Positions 1 through 6,715 of a stretch of DNA of 23,496 nt are shown one piece after another (the first letter of the stretch is position 1; each line of letters opens with the position of its first letter). This DNA comes from 0-14-3-00-41-53 sp041500225 (GTDB lineage: Bacteria; Nitrospirota; Thermodesulfovibrionia; Thermodesulfovibrionales; SM23-35). The notes beneath the pieces are model-generated. The model did not search any database, was not told the origin of the DNA, and saw nothing but the letters and a program-made list of their open reading frames with translations. The stretch is from positions 1-23,496 of the forward strand of contig JBGQLV010000047.1 of NCBI GenBank assembly GCA_041500225.1, read 5' to 3'. Made by a program: the position numbers and the translations under genes.

Positions 1-62
1 GTAAGACACATGATATTCAGAGAGCCTGAATATTTTCATCAGTAACGATTGATAACATTGAA

Positions 63-139
63 TAACCCAATTCTGCTTTGTAAAGGTTTTTATGCATATA
101 TGCCTGCTTTGGTCATCAGATAAATGCAGTTTTCGGGTT
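63..139. repeat. Imperfect inverted repeat with TAACCC...GGGTTA ends
   Basis: TAACCCAATTCTGC at 63-76 is inverted at 125-139 as GCAGTTTTCGGGTTA. The same terminal motif recurs at 6697-6715 and at both ends of the 15394-15575 element, so this is probably a degraded copy of one family. It lies just beyond the stop of bioB. No gene is visible in positions 1-147. Confidence 0.4.
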
Positions 140-147
140 AAGGTGAT

Positions 148-1107
148 CTATGTAGTAAATCCATATGTTTTAATAAGCCTCTGATCATCTTCATAATTCC
201 TGCCTGAGGTAGTCAGATAATTGCCGGTAAGCAAGCTGTCAGCACCGGCAAAAAAGACCATTGAGTTGAATTCACCGAGTACCTGCATCCTGCCGCCGCA
301 GATCCTTATCTCTTTTTGAGGAAGTATAAATCTATAGAGACTTATAATCTTTAATGCCTCAAATGGATGGAGGAACTCTCTATATCCTAAGGCTGTCCCC
401 TTAATGGGTATCAGAAAATTTATCGGGATAGAGTCGACATTAAGTTCTTTCAGCATAAATGCCATGTCAATTCTGTCCTGCCAGGTCTCTCCCATGCCGA
501 ATATACCGCCGGAACAAATAGAAAGCCCGATAGATTTTACTGCATCTATAGTCTTGATTTTATCAGCATAGCTGTGTGTACTGCATATCTTCGGAAAAAA
601 CCTTTCAGAGGTTTCAAGATTATGGTGGTAGCGGCCAAGCCCAGCTGATTTAAGTACCCCGAGATCTTTTTCTTTAAGCAGACCGAGACTTACACATGGA
701 AAAAGCCCGATCTCTCTGATCTCATAAATCATGTCTGCTATAGCAGACAGATCTCTATCTGAAACCTTTCTTCCACTCGTTACGATAGAAAACCTCTTAG
801 CGCCTGAATTTTTTGCCTTTTTTGCCTGTTTAATAACTATTTTTCTATCGATAAGAGGGTAGACCTTTATCTCAGCTTTACTTTTTGATGACTGGACGCA
901 GAAAGAGCAGTCCTCAGGGCATGCACCTGATTTTGCATTGACAATAGAGCATAGATCTACATTGGTTCCCCTGAAATGGTTTCTTATTATGTTTGCAGAT
1001 ACAAAGAGTTCAAAGATTTCAGTCCCTGATATATTGGCAATATAAAACGCTTCTTCTCGCGATAGATGATTTCCTTTTAATATTTTCTTCTCAAGATGTT
1101 TAATCAC
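148..1107 (-). CDS. bioB: Biotin synthase (radical SAM)
   Basis: Converts dethiobiotin to biotin by radical sulfur insertion, the last step of biotin synthesis in the cytoplasm. The 319 residues match the family length. The radical-SAM cluster motif CPEDCSFC gives C63, C67 and C70. YHHNLET (160-166), CSGGIFGMGE (198-207) and IRICGGR (267-273) are typical BioB blocks. Two of the Cys ligands of the classical second cluster are visible (C138, C198) with the Arg ligand R268. The position of E. coli Cys97 is Ser (RFSIVTSG, S107), and an extra Cys lies two residues after R268 (C270). The start is a GTG at 1107 with no clear Shine-Dalgarno; it is chosen because the preceding sequence has no good alternative and the N-terminus fits the family. 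No other bio genes are nearby. Confidence 0.93.
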   Translation of the reverse strand: MIKHLEKKILKGNHLSREEAFYIANISGTEIFELFVSANIIRNHFRGTNVDLCSIVNAKSGACPEDCSFCVQSSKSKAEIKVYPLIDRKIVIKQAKKAKNSGAKRFSIVTSGRKVSDRDLSAIADMIYEIREIGLFPCVSLGLLKEKDLGVLKSAGLGRYHHNLETSERFFPKICSTHSYADKIKTIDAVKSIGLSICSGGIFGMGETWQDRIDMAFMLKELNVDSIPINFLIPIKGTALGYREFLHPFEALKIISLYRFILPQKEIRICGGRMQVLGEFNSMVFFAGADSLLTGNYLTTSGRNYEDDQRLIKTYGFTT

Positions 1108-1119
1108 GGGCAGTAGATA

Positions 1120-1147
1120 TTTTTACAGAAGGTGCTGTCATTGTCAA
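1120..1147 (-). promoter_or_regulatory. Candidate bioB promoter
   Basis: On the minus strand TTGACA (1147-1142) is followed after 16 bases by TAAAAA (1125-1120), 13 bases upstream of the GTG start. The -35 is perfect and the -10 weak. An inverted repeat TTTACAGAA (1122-1130) / TTCTGTAAA (1182-1190) lies in the same divergent region and could be an operator. It does not resemble the known BirA site. Confidence 0.4.
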
Positions 1148-1206
1148 ATCATCCAATGACGCTTATATATGTTCGTCGGCTTTCTGTAAAGTACCTGGAG
1201 CTGTGC

Positions 1207-1212
1207 TATAAT
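1207..1212 (+). promoter_or_regulatory. TATAAT -10 box just before gph
   Basis: A consensus TATAAT lies only 5 bases before the ATG at 1218. Transcription would begin at or next to the start codon, and no Shine-Dalgarno is present. This suggests a leaderless mRNA. The -35 (about 1183-1189) is poor. Confidence 0.4.
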
Positions 1213-1217
1213 TTTTT

Positions 1218-1874
1218 ATGCAGATTAAGCTTATAATATTTGACCTTGACGGCACGCTCGTTGATACAAGCGGAGACATTACAAATGCATTGAACTACGC
1301 CTTAAAACCTTACGGACTGAGAGACCTTACTGTAGAAGATACAATAAAGATGGTAGGAGAAGGCATCACAAGGCTTATAGAGAAATTACTTGAAAATGAA
1401 AGAATTCAAATGAGGGATACAGTAATAAAAAGGTTTCTTGATTATTACTCAGAACATCTTGTTGATTTTTCCACTCTATATCCGCATGTCAGAGAAACTC
1501 TGGAAAAACTCAATGATTATAAAAAGGCGGTAATATCCAATAAAAGGGAATATCTATCCACGAGGCTTTTAGATAAACTGGACCTGCTTAAGTACTTTGA
1601 CCTCGTTGTTGGAAGCGATACTACTTCTGAAAGAAAGCCCTCTGCCATTCCTGTTATTTATGTTTTTACAAAGCTCGGTGTTAACCCAGATGAATCTATA
1701 ATAGTAGGCGACAGTAATTATGATATTGAAGCAGGTAAAAAGGCAGGGTTAAAAACAGTTGCTGTTACATACGGCTATAGAGAAAGACAGTATCTTATAG
1801 ATGCCGATTATATTATAGACAGCATGAAAGATTTGCTTACGCTCCTTGACACAAATTCTTATAAATTCTTATAA
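1218..1874 (+). CDS. gph: HAD-superfamily phosphatase, phosphoglycolate phosphatase-like
   Basis: A 218-residue HAD hydrolase of the Gph/PpaX type, probably dephosphorylating 2-phosphoglycolate or another small phosphoester in the cytoplasm. Motif I IFDLDGTLVDT (7-17) carries the nucleophile and acid/base Asp. A helical cap follows at about 20-85. Motif II is VISNK, motif III is the Lys in ERKPS, and motif IV is IIVGDSNYDI with its two metal-binding Asp residues. It is transcribed away from bioB and followed by tRNA genes. The substrate cannot be set from sequence alone; pyrophosphatase or another sugar phosphatase is possible. No ribosome-binding site is visible, see the adjacent -10 box. 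Confidence 0.85.
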   Translation: MQIKLIIFDLDGTLVDTSGDITNALNYALKPYGLRDLTVEDTIKMVGEGITRLIEKLLENERIQMRDTVIKRFLDYYSEHLVDFSTLYPHVRETLEKLNDYKKAVISNKREYLSTRLLDKLDLLKYFDLVVGSDTTSERKPSAIPVIYVFTKLGVNPDESIIVGDSNYDIEAGKKAGLKTVAVTYGYRERQYLIDADYIIDSMKDLLTLLDTNSYKFL

Positions 1875-1931
1875 TTTAACTTTAGACTTATTTATAAGCT
1901 CACTAATTTAGCAAATTACTATTTTTAGATT

Positions 1932-2005
1932 GCGCCTGTAGCTCAGGTGGATAGAGCAACTGCCTTCTAAGCAGTAGGTCAGGGGTTCGAATCCCTTCAG
2001 GCGCG
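1932..2005 (+). tRNA. tRNA-Arg (anticodon TCT)
   Basis: The full cloverleaf can be folded: acceptor GCGCCTG/CAGGCGC, D stem GCTC/GAGC, anticodon stem ACTGC/GCAGT around CTTCTAA, and T loop TTCGAAT. The discriminator is G at 2005. The next bases are CTG, so CCA is not encoded, unlike the three tRNAs after it. Confidence 0.96.
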
Positions 2006-2020
2006 CTGAGGAAGCAGAGT

Positions 2021-2097
2021 GGTGAGTGTGGCTCAACGGTTAGAGCACTGGACTGTGGCTCCAGGTGTTGGGGGTTCGAATCCCCTCACTCACCCCA
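2021..2097 (+). tRNA. tRNA-His (anticodon GTG)
   Basis: Acceptor GTGAGTG (2022-2028) pairs with CACTCAC (2087-2093). The extra G-1 (2021) opposite C73 (2094) is the histidine identity element. The anticodon GTG is at 2055-2057 in a CTGGA/TCCAG stem. CCA is encoded at 2095-2097. Confidence 0.97.
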
Positions 2098-2098
2098 A

Positions 2099-2121
2099 CC
2101 AATTTTGCAGAGCAAAATTGG
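2099..2121. other. Perfect 10-bp hairpin after tRNA-His
   Basis: CCAATTTTGC (2099-2108), loop AGA, GCAAAATTGG (2112-2121). No T-run follows, so it is not a classical terminator. It may act in tRNA 3' processing or be repeat debris. Confidence 0.5.
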
Positions 2122-2164
2122 GGTTAAAGGATTAGGAGTTAGAAGTTAAAAGTAGAGACTGAGC

Positions 2165-2242
2165 GTCATTCCTGCGAAAGCAGGAATCCAGTTTTTTGGG
2201 GGTGTAAAAACTTCCTGGATTCCGGGTCAAGCCCGGAATGAC
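2165..2242. repeat. REP-like palindromic interspersed repeat (intergenic copy)
   Basis: Two nested palindromes. The first is GTCATTCCTGCGAAAGCAGG plus AATCCAG (2165-2191). The second is CTGGATTCCGGGTCAAGCCC plus GGAATGAC (2215-2242). Each half folds on itself and the ends GTCATTCC/GGAATGAC are inverted. Related copies sit at 21099-21162 and 21557-21583 inside the restriction-methyltransferase gene. Just after it, 2268-2297 carries loose CTTTGAACTT units related to the heptamer repeats in carA and carB. Confidence 0.85.
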
Positions 2243-2306
2243 AAAAAGATTAACTTTGTCATTTTTCTTTGAACTTATAACTTTGAACTTTAAATTGTCG
2301 TTAAGT

Positions 2307-2383
2307 GCGCCTGTAGCTCAGTGGATTAGAGCATCGGCCTCCGGAGCCGAGGGTCGGAGGTTCGAATCCTCTCAGGCGCGCCA
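2307..2383 (+). tRNA. tRNA-Arg (anticodon CCG)
   Basis: Acceptor GCGCCTG/CAGGCGC is identical to that of the Arg(TCT) gene. Anticodon stem TCGGC/GCCGA encloses CTCCGGA, with the anticodon at 2341-2343. T arm GGAGG-TTCGAAT-CCTCT. Discriminator G at 2380 and CCA encoded at 2381-2383. Confidence 0.96.
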
Positions 2384-2394
2384 ATGAAGCAAGT

Positions 2395-2470
<76 letters not shown>

Positions 2471-2536
2471 ATAAAATATAAGGGCGAGATTCCATTAGAC
2501 CCCTTTTTGAGGCAGATAAATATCTGGATTTGAGCT

Positions 2537-3163
2537 TTACTTTGACTCCTGAAATAGTTCTTCTTCCTGTTTATTCTTCATTCTCTTGACAAGATCTTCA
2601 TATGATTTTTCGCGGATAATCTTATTGAACTGATTCCTGTAATTATTTACAAGACTCACACCTTCTATTACCACATCATATACTTCCCACTTGCCATTTT
2701 TGTTAAGCAATCTGTATTCAATTGGTATCTCGACATTCCTTTTTGTAATTATCCTGGTATTTACAACTGCATAATCAACATCTATTTTTTCATCTGTATA
2801 CAGAAATTTTTCATCTGTATAACCTTCAATTTTTTTGATATATGATCTTTCAAGGAGGTCACTGAATAGTGGTACAAATTCTTTTCTCTCCGCTGGTGTT
2901 CTTTTCTTCCAATGAAGCGCAAGGGAGCGCTTTGCCATCTCCTCAAAATCAAATCTTTCACCGACGACCTTACGTATTGCTACTCTTCGTTCATTGGTTT
3001 TTTCGGCTTTTTTCAGCTCCTTGTTTTTTAAAATGTCAATTACCTTATCAATTGTCTGTTTCATCAGATTTCTGGGGTCACCGGCGTATACATTGATTGA
3101 CAAGATTGACAAAAACAAAAAAGAAGATAGCAATAAACAAAACAGTTTTAAACTTCTTCCCAT
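2537..3163 (-). CDS. mlaC: MlaC/Ttg2D-family periplasmic phospholipid-binding protein
   Basis: A 208-residue exported protein. The N-terminus has basic residues, a long hydrophobic stretch (7-25) and an AYA/G-like cleavage site near residue 27. The rest matches the MlaC (Tol_Tol_Ttg2) fold in its order of blocks: the DFEEMAKRSLALHW helix, TPAERKEFVPLFSDLLERSY, and a beta-rich half ending in NGKWEVYDVVIEGVSLVNNY. MlaC proteins shuttle phospholipids across the periplasm between the inner-membrane MlaFED complex and the outer membrane. It is the last gene of the mlaE-F-D-tolC-mlaC run. GGAGG lies 4 bases before the ATG. The C-terminus is unusually charged. Confidence 0.88.
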   Translation of the reverse strand: MGRSLKLFCLLLSSFLFLSILSINVYAGDPRNLMKQTIDKVIDILKNKELKKAEKTNERRVAIRKVVGERFDFEEMAKRSLALHWKKRTPAERKEFVPLFSDLLERSYIKKIEGYTDEKFLYTDEKIDVDYAVVNTRIITKRNVEIPIEYRLLNKNGKWEVYDVVIEGVSLVNNYRNQFNKIIREKSYEDLVKRMKNKQEEELFQESK

Positions 3164-3171
3164 ATGACCTC

Positions 3172-4569
3172 CTACTTTATTTCTTTTAAATCAATTCCTG
3201 TAGCATATAAAATGTTTGCAAATGCAAGTTTTTCATTATATAAAGAGCGAAGATAATCTGCCTTTATCTGAGCATATGCTATTGCAGCATCTGCTATCTC
3301 CTTTGCTTCCCCGATTCCAAGGTCAAAGTTTGCAACAGCTGAAACAAGCCATTTCTTTGCATTCTTGTACCCATTTTCAGTCTCCGGAATATTTTTCTTT
3401 GCCTCTTCTAAATCAAGGTATGCTTTTCTTACCTGTAAGGGTATAGCTTCGTCGGCAAACCTTTTCTTCTCAAGCAGCTTGTAATACTCGGCCTGAGCTT
3501 CCTTTACTTTCCCTTTTGTTATTCCGAAATCAATTGACCATTTGAGTCCAAGAAATGCAGCGCCATAAGAATGAGTAAAATAGTCATAGATAAAAGGGTT
3601 CGTTACCCTGTCCCTGTTAGAGGCATCTGCAATGGAAGCCGTTAACCCAGCAAATACTTGGGGATAAAAATTGCTTTTTTCTACATTAATAAGGGCATTC
3701 TTAGCATTTAAACCCTCCTTAAGCTGAATGAATTCAGGTCTTAATTCAATGGCATTCTTTACATAGTTTTTCAGGTTATCAGGCATCTTATCTTCAGAGG
3801 TAAGAGATGAATCAGCAATATCAAATTCAATCCCCTTGGGGATTCCTGTACTGGTCATAAGAACATCCTTTGCGAGGGAAATTCCCTTTTCAGCCTCATT
3901 CAGGTTTTTTTCAACCTCTCCTAAAAATGCCTTTAGCTTGTACAGATGGACTTCCTCTGCCCATGGAGAACCTATCTCAATCTGCTTTTCTAACTTCTTT
4001 ATAGAATCAACAAGCTCATCCCTTATTTCAAGTACAAGATTTCTCATGTCCCTGGCAAGCAGGAAGCTGTAATAAAGTTCTTTTGTTCTCAGGATTATTT
4101 CTGAGGTTTTTTTGTCAACACCTGCTTTGGCTACTTTTATGCCGCTTGAAGCAGCTTCCTTATAGCTGCTTATTTTTCCAAAGGTATATACGGGTTGAAT
4201 TAATTTCACATCGGCACTACCAAATATCCCGCTTATGGTCGGCCTTGTTGAATCATCAGGTGAGAATACCTGATTCCCCCTGGCCCTTGGAGACGGACCT
4301 GTGATTGCAAGAACCTCTATCTGCGGATATACTGCCGAATCTGCCTGCATCTTTTTTGACTTATATATTTCTTCTTCATAACGTGTCTCACCAATCTCAG
4401 GGCTGATCTCAACAGCCTTTTTTATACACTGATCAAGATTCAGTACAATCTTTTGATTTCCTTCCTGCTTATCCTGACCATAGGCTGATGTAGAAAAAAT
4501 TAAAACAAAAATAAAGATCACTAAAATTTTGAATTTTGAATTTTGAATTTTGAATTTTGCCATTGTCAT
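3172..4569 (-). CDS. tolC: TolC-family outer-membrane channel protein
   Basis: A 465-residue outer membrane efflux protein homologue with the two tandem coiled-coil repeats of the family (LDQCIKKAVEISPEI near residue 45; ELRPEFIQLKEGLNAKNALI in the second half). The signal peptide has a hydrophobic core (LVIFIFVLIF) and an AYGQ end. AGGAGG precedes the first ATG by 5 bases. The n-region of the signal peptide is encoded by five 7-bp repeats (4525-4559), giving the KFKIQNSKFKI sequence. Lying between mlaD and mlaC, it probably serves lipid or envelope traffic with the Mla machinery rather than drug efflux; that is inference. mlaC follows after 8 bases. Confidence 0.88.
   Translation of the reverse strand: MTMAKFKIQNSKFKILVIFIFVLIFSTSAYGQDKQEGNQKIVLNLDQCIKKAVEISPEIGETRYEEEIYKSKKMQADSAVYPQIEVLAITGPSPRARGNQVFSPDDSTRPTISGIFGSADVKLIQPVYTFGKISSYKEAASSGIKVAKAGVDKKTSEIILRTKELYYSFLLARDMRNLVLEIRDELVDSIKKLEKQIEIGSPWAEEVHLYKLKAFLGEVEKNLNEAEKGISLAKDVLMTSTGIPKGIEFDIADSSLTSEDKMPDNLKNYVKNAIELRPEFIQLKEGLNAKNALINVEKSNFYPQVFAGLTASIADASNRDRVTNPFIYDYFTHSYGAAFLGLKWSIDFGITKGKVKEAQAEYYKLLEKKRFADEAIPLQVRKAYLDLEEAKKNIPETENGYKNAKKWLVSAVANFDLGIGEAKEIADAAIAYAQIKADYLRSLYNEKLAFANILYATGIDLKEIK
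4525..4559. repeat. Heptanucleotide tandem repeat (AATTTTG)5 at the 5' end of tolC
   Basis: Five perfect AATTTTG units begin about 10 bases inside the tolC reading frame, within the signal-peptide n-region. Seven is not a multiple of three, so loss or gain of one unit shifts the frame. Similar heptamers occur in carA (11982-12012) and carB (9924-9957). Confidence 0.9.
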
Positions 4570-4578
4570 AATAACCTC

Positions 4579-5016
4579 CTAAACCTTTCCGAATACATAT
4601 TTTGATATCAGTTCCTCTATGTCAATGGCAGATTCTGTTTCTCTTATTTTCCCGCCATTTGCCAGGATTTTATCAGATCCCCCAGGTGTTATCTGAACAT
4701 ATTTCTCACCTATAAGTCCCTTGGTTTTTATAGATGCTATAGCATCCTCCTGAATCTTTACATCTTTGTTTATTTTAAATTCAATCAGTGCCTGATAGTT
4801 ATCAAGTCTTATGCTTTTTGCCTTTCCTACCCCTACACCTGCTATCTCAACAACAGCACCTGGTTTAATCCCCCCCGCCTTTTCAAACTCCGCATATAGT
4901 AAATAACCTTCGCCTCCCAGCACTTCAAGCCTGCCGAGTTTTACAGACATATATATAAGGGATAAGATACCTATCAATAGAAAAAATCCCACAGCCAATT
5001 CTTTATCTACCTTCAT
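4579..5016 (-). CDS. mlaD: MlaD-family MCE-domain substrate-binding protein
   Basis: A 145-residue protein with one N-terminal membrane helix (about 8-26, GFFLLIGILSLIYMSV) and a single MCE domain. It shows the typical sequence LLYAEFEKAGGIKPGAVVEI and ends in KGLIGEKYVQITPGG. In the Mla system hexameric MlaD sits on the periplasmic side of MlaE-MlaF and hands lipid to MlaC. The length suits MlaD rather than the long multi-MCE PqiB/YebT type. GGGAGG is placed 5 bases before the ATG. The gene lies 18 bases after mlaF and 9 before tolC. Confidence 0.92.
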   Translation of the reverse strand: MKVDKELAVGFFLLIGILSLIYMSVKLGRLEVLGGEGYLLYAEFEKAGGIKPGAVVEIAGVGVGKAKSIRLDNYQALIEFKINKDVKIQEDAIASIKTKGLIGEKYVQITPGGSDKILANGGKIRETESAIDIEELISKYVFGKV

Positions 5017-5034
5017 ATCAACCTCCCGATGTTT

Positions 5035-5784
5035 TTAAGATAAAAATTCTATCGGACCCTCCAGGCTTCCGGTTATAAACTGTCGGACTGCCGGGTTAGA
5101 TGAGTTTTTAATCTCATCAGGGGTACCGGTCTCCACGATAACACCATTATGCAGCATAGCAACCTTGTCGGTAATCTCAAAAATCTCCGGAACTTCATGG
5201 CTTATTATCACACCCGTATAGCCATATTTTTCATGGGTGGTCCTTATAAGTTTATGTATGGAACTCGTAATAACCGGGTCAAGACCTGTGGTTGGCTCAT
5301 CAAAAAGCACTATGATCGGCTCTGTTATAAGCGCCCTTGCAAGTGCAACCCTCTTCTTCATGCCCCCACTCAGTTCTGCAGGATACTTTGATCCTATACC
5401 TCTGAGACCCACATCCTCCAATGCCTGTATAACCCTCTCCCGAATTTCTTTTTTATTAAGTTTGGTTTTTTCCTTCAAAGGAAAGGCAACATTACCATAA
5501 ACCGTAAGGGAATCAAATAACGCACCTCCTTGAAAGAGCACACCCAATTTTTCCCTTATCTTATCAAGTTCTTTCCGGTCAAGCCGTGTAATATCAACTC
5601 CGTCAATCAATATGCTTCCCTTATCAGGCATGAGAAGGCCGATAATGTGTTTTATTAACACACTCTTACCACCACCACTCTTTCCCATTATAGTTACCAC
5701 CTCTTTATTCGAGATTGTCAAATTTACACCTTCAAGGACTTTCTGTCCATTAAAGGATTTGTAGAGGTCGATAATTTTGATCAT
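5035..5784 (-). CDS. mlaF: MlaF-like ABC transporter ATP-binding protein
   Basis: A 249-residue ABC ATPase that powers the MlaE permease. Walker A is GKSGGGKSV (34-42). The signature is LSGGMKKRVALARAL, Walker B IIVLFDEPTTGLDP, and the H-switch IISHE. The ELSGGMKKR signature and C-terminal region after the switch resemble MlaF/Ttg2A. AGGA is about 8 bases before the ATG. It is separated from mlaE by 82 bases holding a strong hairpin. Confidence 0.94.
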   Translation of the reverse strand: MIKIIDLYKSFNGQKVLEGVNLTISNKEVVTIMGKSGGGKSVLIKHIIGLLMPDKGSILIDGVDITRLDRKELDKIREKLGVLFQGGALFDSLTVYGNVAFPLKEKTKLNKKEIRERVIQALEDVGLRGIGSKYPAELSGGMKKRVALARALITEPIIVLFDEPTTGLDPVITSSIHKLIRTTHEKYGYTGVIISHEVPEIFEITDKVAMLHNGVIVETGTPDEIKNSSNPAVRQFITGSLEGPIEFLS

Positions 5785-5825
5785 TTGTGCTGTCCTATTC
5801 TAAAATTACAATGCCGACCAGGTTT

Positions 5826-5850
5826 AAAGTGCGTTCACCGAACGCACTTT
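5826..5850. other. 11-bp perfect hairpin between mlaE and mlaF
   Basis: AAAGTGCGTTC (5826-5836), loop ACC, GAACGCACTTT (5840-5850). There is no T-run on either side, so it is unlikely to be a simple terminator. It could stabilise or process the mla mRNA, lowering distal genes relative to mlaE, or be a short palindromic repeat. Confidence 0.7.
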
Positions 5851-5866
5851 CTCAATTATTATTAAC

Positions 5867-6637
5867 CTATAATAATAAGGAGCCAAGGAAATAATCCCAG
5901 ATCAAGATTAATATAGAGGACGTTACAACTGCCTCTGTTGTAGCTTTGCTTACCCCTTCTGCCCCATATCCTGCATAAAAACCCTTATAGCAGCAGACCC
6001 ATGATACTATTACCCCAAAACTGAGTGATTTGTATAACCCCAGCCTTATATCCTCCATGCCAACGAAATTCTCCATCTGGGAGAAATATGTTCCTGAACC
6101 AACCCCAAGAAGTTTTACTCCCACAACATACCCACCATATATTCCAATTAAATCAAATATGGATGTAAGTAAGGGAAAAACAATTATTCCGGCGACTATA
6201 TTAGGCACAATGAGATAACGCATTGGATTAAGGGCCATTGCAGTAAGGGCATCTATCTGCTCTGAACTCCTCATCATCCCTATTTCAGCAGCAAGGGCAG
6301 AACCAGCTCTACCTGTAATCATCAGGGCAGACAGTACCGGTCCTAATTCTCTTATGAGACTGAGTGCGATAGCAGGACCGAGCAATGCATCCGAGCCAAA
6401 TTTCCTGAGAGTATAAAATAACTGAAGGGCAAGAACCATACCAGTAAATGAGCCAGTTAGAATAATGACAACCATTGATTTAGAGCCTAAGAACCTTATC
6501 TGTCTTAAAAGCACATTGAATTTAAATGGTGGGACAAAAATGAAGTAAATTGAATGTATCAAAAAAAGAAACATGTGTCCCATCCTGCTCAGTCTGGAGA
6601 GGAACCATGAACCCATTATCCTTAACAAGCTCTTCAT
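5867..6637 (-). CDS. mlaE: MlaE-family lipid ABC transporter permease
   Basis: A 256-residue inner-membrane permease with about five to six hydrophobic segments. It carries the family's best known blocks, GSFTGMVLALQLFYTLRKFG and GRAGSALAAEIGMMRSSEQI, followed by DALTAMALNPMRYLIVP. MlaE forms the membrane core that moves phospholipid with MlaF and MlaD. It is the first gene of the mla set. The start ATG at 6637 has only a weak Shine-Dalgarno; ATG 6616 is an alternative. Confidence 0.93.
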   Translation of the reverse strand: MKSLLRIMGSWFLSRLSRMGHMFLFLIHSIYFIFVPPFKFNVLLRQIRFLGSKSMVVIILTGSFTGMVLALQLFYTLRKFGSDALLGPAIALSLIRELGPVLSALMITGRAGSALAAEIGMMRSSEQIDALTAMALNPMRYLIVPNIVAGIIVFPLLTSIFDLIGIYGGYVVGVKLLGVGSGTYFSQMENFVGMEDIRLGLYKSLSFGVIVSWVCCYKGFYAGYGAEGVSKATTEAVVTSSILILIWDYFLGSLLL

Positions 6638-6662
6638 TGCTGTTTTCTTTAAACCTTCTTTA

Positions 6663-6690
6663 ATTATAGTCTGAAAAAAAATTCAGTCAA
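6663..6690 (-). promoter_or_regulatory. Sigma70-like promoter of the mla operon
   Basis: On the minus strand TTGACT (6690-6685), 16 bases, TATAAT (6668-6663). It lies about 26 bases upstream of mlaE and directly after the kinase gene, so the mla genes can be transcribed independently of the pyr-kinase unit. Confidence 0.6.
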
Positions 6691-6696
6691 ACAATG

Positions 6697-6715
6697 GCTG
6701 CGTTATTCGGGTTAA
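6697..6715. repeat. Solo copy of the TTAACCC end motif
   Basis: GCTGCGTTATTCGGGTTAA overlaps the stop codon of the kinase gene. It matches the right end of the 15394-15575 element (CTGCATTATTCGGGTTAA, 15558-15575). No partner end was found nearby. Confidence 0.5.

Noticed and set aside
1122..1190. BirA operator upstream of bioB
   Set aside because: The inverted repeat TTTACAGAA/TTCTGTAAA does not match the BirA consensus, and its arms are 51 bases apart.
2099..2121. Rho-independent terminator after tRNA-His
   Set aside because: No T-run follows the stem, and two more tRNA genes lie downstream on the same strand.
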